Of a DNA stretch of 64,000 bases, positions 60,896 to 64,000 are shown one piece after another. The notes beneath the pieces were generated by a model. That model had not been told where the DNA came from. It made no database searches and worked only from the letters and a program-made list of their open reading frames with translations. A program made the translations under genes and the position numbers. How positions within the stretch are numbered: position 1 is the first letter of the stretch; every line of letters starts with the position of its first letter. Source of the stretch: Muraenolepis orangiensis (lineage: Eukaryota; Chordata; Actinopteri; Gadiformes; Muraenolepididae); NCBI GenBank assembly GCA_027704905.1, contig CM051015.1, positions 11,048,395-11,112,394 on the forward strand. The letters run 5' to 3'.

Positions 60896-61062
60896 TAAGA
60901 CTTGCCTTGGACTTGCTCTTAAATACTTGAGACTTGACCTGGACTTGTCCTCAAAGACTTGAGACTTGACCTGGACTTATCCTAAACAGACTTGAGACTT
61001 GAACTGGACTTATCCTCAAAGACTTGAGAATTGACCTGGACTTGTCCTTAAAGACTCCAGAC
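60896..61062. repeat. About 32-bp minisatellite
   Basis: Five imperfect tandem units with core GACTTGAGACTTGACCTGGA and then CTTGTCCTCAAA. Similar GACTTG phrases near 60131-60166 suggest it grew from a dispersed element. Confidence 0.8.
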
Positions 61063-62011
61063 TGCTTTGAACCAGATATGCTCAAAGCATACATGCCATA
61101 TGTTCTAGATTTAAACTCAAAAGGCTTCTTCCACCTTTTTGATTTCTAAGCCTTTCACTTTCTTTAAACATCAGCATTGGTTTGTATGTAATTATTATGA
61201 ATGCCAGATAACTTAATATTAGAAATACATTAAGTCAATAAAAGTCTTTATGAAAACTAAGTTATACTGATAGTTGTACCATGGAATTACACACATTTTC
61301 AAACGATAAAAATTATAATGTGATGGCAATATTACATCATCGTTACATCATGTCTACTTAGCATAATTAAAAATAAACATGTTGAGTGACCAACAGTGTT
61401 TGCATACATGTCACAATATTACTGGACAGATAGGAATGGAAAGAGCCATGGTGAATTTGTGTGAAATACACTTCAGAAACATTATTTTAAAAGGCAGAAA
61501 AAAATAAAAATGATCTTATTTTGAAAACAGCAACATAATTAGCAATAAAGCGATATTTTTGTGACCACCCATTATGCATATGAGCCAATATAATTGTTTT
61601 GGGACCAACTTCAAATGAATAATGCATAAACAATCTGAAAGGGCTACAGCTTATGTGCACTGGGGGGGAAAAACATGTTTTTCATCCTGTAATGCTCAGC
61701 ATTGCATTTCATTCTTGTCCCTTTTGAGAAAGAAACATTCGCATGAATGTTGTTAAATGCGATTTGTGGAGGTGTTTATTATTGGTGCAACTCCACTCAA
61801 CTGAAGTGTCTTGAATTGAGCCAATTCTTATCCCCACTCCATTCAACCATGCAATCGTGAAATGGCTGAAATTAGCCTAGGTAGGGGAAGGTACTAGGAA
61901 GGGGATGTTCCAAATGCTTCTTGACCTTTTTAAACTGGTCAGCAGACAATATTGGTTTAAAGTGCTTAATTGGTCACCGACCAATTTGGTACAAATGTAA
62001 AAAGTTTATTA

Positions 62012-62921
62012 CCGTATTGACCCGAATATAAGACGGGGTTTTTTTCCTAGAAAAAAATCTGAAAAAGAGGGGTCATCTTATAATCGGGGTTTAGACTTTT
62101 CGATGTACCGTAATTGCACATGTAATTGCACAACAACAGATCGCGCCAAACGAGTGTTCCGAGACACCGCGCGACACTTAAAGTAACTCAAAGTCTTAAT
62201 GTAACAGTACATAAAAACAGTTACCTGGAGAGATAGTAATGGAGAGACACAGCGACCAACTAGAAAAAAGTGGCTCAAAAGTAGGGCAAGTTAATAAACA
62301 GGAGAGACGAAGTTACGATGCCAATTTTAAGATAATGGTGATAAACGAAGCAGAGACATCAAACACCTGTCATTGCGACGCAGGACAAGCCTTGCCCAGC
62401 GCCTGCCCTCAGACTTCAGAGAGAAGCTACTGTCTTATCAGCGATATGTGATCAAGTTAAGGAAGAAGCACTCATACCCCCTTGATCAGATGGGCAATGC
62501 TGATCAAACGCCTGTGTATTTTGACATGCCAACATCTGTCACTGGGCATAGGAAAGGCGGCAAATCAGTGATTGTGAAGTCGATTGTGAAATCAGTGACT
62601 GGAAACGGGAAGAGCCAGTAACGGTCATGTTAACACGCCTCGCAGATGGGACAACACGTCCCCCGTACGTGGTTTTAAAACACAAGACTGTACCTAAAGA
62701 GGCAGTGACTGTACCTAAAGAGGCAGTGACTGTACCTAAAGAGGCAGTTTTTGTTTTTGTTTGTTGATGTGTGTTATCATTATTTTCAAATAAAATTATT
62801 TTCTTTATAAAAAAAAGATTTGGTCTTCAAAAAAAATTATTATTATTTTTTTCCAAAAATGAGTCTTGAAAAAGAGGGGTCGTCTTATAATCGGGGTCGT
62901 CTTATATTCGGGTCAATACGG
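62012..62921 (+). mobile_element. Pogo-like DNA transposon, internally deleted
   Basis: A 910-bp element with perfect 23-24-bp terminal inverted repeats starting CCGTATTGACCCGAATATAA, flanked on both sides by TA (62010-62011 and 62922-62923), the target duplication of Tc1/mariner-pogo elements. A second motif, GAAAAAGAGGGGTC(A/G)TCTTATAATCGGGG, occurs as a direct repeat inside each end (about 62061-62089 and 62869-62897). The interior holds remnants of a transposase with a CENP-B-like start (RRSYDANFKIMVINEAE) and part of the DDE domain (KLRKKHSYPLDQMGNADQTPVYFDMP). The frame is interrupted. A 21-bp unit TGTACCTAAAGAGGCAGTGAC is triplicated near 62689-62747. Confidence 0.85.
62239..62690 (+). 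pseudogene. Pogo-like transposase remnant
   Basis: Two overlapping plus frames carry the N-terminal helix-turn-helix start (62239-62451) and a piece of the DDE domain (62433-62621, NADQTPVYFDMP and GGKSVIVKS). Weak continuation follows (LADGT, PPYVVLKHKT). Most of the catalytic core is missing and the pieces are in different frames, so this is a dead copy. Confidence 0.75.
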
Positions 62922-63444
62922 TATTTAATGCACAGCAATCACTGCTACACTGATACACATTCCTCAAATTTCCCTGTTTCCCAATAGCCAACCTCTCCTA
63001 CTTGAGCTCATCGTTGCATCCTTTAGTGAATCACATTACCTTTAATTTCACCTCACACCAGATATTGCTTGAGATTTTACTGAATGCAGGCACACAGCCT
63101 TTTCAATTCAATATATGCTTTCCTCTATCAAGCTTTTTTGGCGTATTGAATATGCCATAATCATGTATCCAAGCCTGAGATCTACCATGTGCTTCTGAGG
63201 ATGCTACTGGGATTTGCCTATTCCCAAACATGCTTTACGTATCCTGTTGTCGAAAACAGGACACAAAATATATATATGCTTTATAGTCAGAACCTGAATC
63301 AGAATGCCTTATGTCATTGTACAAGTACAACCACATTATATAGCAATCCTCAAGAAACTCTTAAAAACAACAATTCAAAAAATATACATTATTAAAAAAC
63401 GAACTAAGCTAAACAAAAATAAACTTTTTTTTTTAATAAACACA

Positions 63445-63470
63445 TATATATATATATATATATATATATT
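63445..63470. repeat. (TA)n microsatellite
   Basis: About 13 TA units. A similar run lies at 58327-58352. Confidence 0.9.
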
Positions 63471-63973
63471 ACACACATATTGTGTTGATACACACTTATT
63501 CCATTGAGTCACTGGTTTTAGTAGCACAATACAAACCTTTACCTTTAATACAAGTGGCACGTGGCTTTAGTGGCAAACACAAGTGGCAAACACAAAGAGA
63601 ATAGCTTGAGTCGCTCATTTACAAATACAATATTTTGGAAATGTGTGTGACCCGAGGTGAGGTAGTTTGTTGAAGCATAATGCCAGACTTCCACTAGACT
63701 CATAATTTATAATGATGACTCGACTATAATCCCTCCACTCCAAAAGAGAATTGTAATGCTAGCTCACTGTGGCCAAAAGAGTGGGGTTTGCATGAGTGCT
63801 CTGGAAAACCCTTGCTATCTGGCCTAGTCACAATAGATCCAGATGTTTTCACAGAGAATCGTCTTGTCACTAGGATGCAGGGAACAAGTCAAAAAAGTCT
63901 TTGGGTAGGCCAATAACTTCATCGCTTCTGACTGCTATGTTCAATAAATCCCTGTTCATATGAGTAAGACACT

Positions 63974-64000
63974 GTGTGTGGTGTGTGTGTGTGTGTGTGT
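63974..64000. repeat. (GT)n microsatellite at the window edge
   Basis: GT units running off the window end; true length unknown. Confidence 0.93.

Overview
The window is vertebrate genomic DNA, most likely from a teleost fish. It lies almost entirely inside one large gene on the minus strand. Nineteen short coding blocks, each flanked by AG acceptor and GT donor signals on the minus strand, join with matching codon phases into 3147 bp (1049 codons) without a stop. The protein is an LDL-receptor-family giant. From remembered sequences it matches LRP1B (LDL receptor related protein 1B) better than LRP1, for example in the stretches DYGNVAKLERC, YGTCSQTC, KPGGCSHICLL and LLRSERPPLFGL. The teleost assignment rests on the compact introns, the very dense CA/GA/GATA microsatellites, V-SINE-type SINEs and an L2-like LINE.

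Layout in transcription order, from high to low coordinates. 64000-51738 is the end of a long intron with no coding block; it carries a pogo-like DNA element, LINE/hAT relics, a SINE and many microsatellites. 51737-51600 is the second LDL-receptor class A (LDLa) module of cluster I. 37560-36598 holds two EGF modules. 34450-22573 is the first YWTD beta-propeller in four exons, and 22344-22201 is an EGF module. 20544-16538 is the second YWTD propeller in four exons, and 12193-12071 is an EGF module. 11655-141 is ligand-binding cluster II: six complete LDLa modules and the start of a seventh. The signal peptide, first LDLa module and everything after the seventh cluster-II module lie outside the window or were not found.

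The exons would form part of a very large endocytic receptor at the cell surface. LDLa clusters bind ligand with calcium, and the EGF-propeller units control release of ligand in endosomes. No other functional gene was found. The remaining DNA is intronic: microsatellites, minisatellites, short perfect hairpins, and decayed transposable elements (L2-like LINE, V-SINEs, Ty3/gypsy gag relic, hAT relics, pogo-like element, a small MITE).

The observations most worth checking are two extra cysteines in adjacent exons (last part of propeller 1 and the following EGF module), length-variable pyrimidine microsatellites that serve as or abut 3' splice-site tracts, the 910-bp pogo-like element with an intact TA duplication, and two perfect inverted repeats (22-bp and 16-bp arms). 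I found no convincing undescribed multi-gene system.
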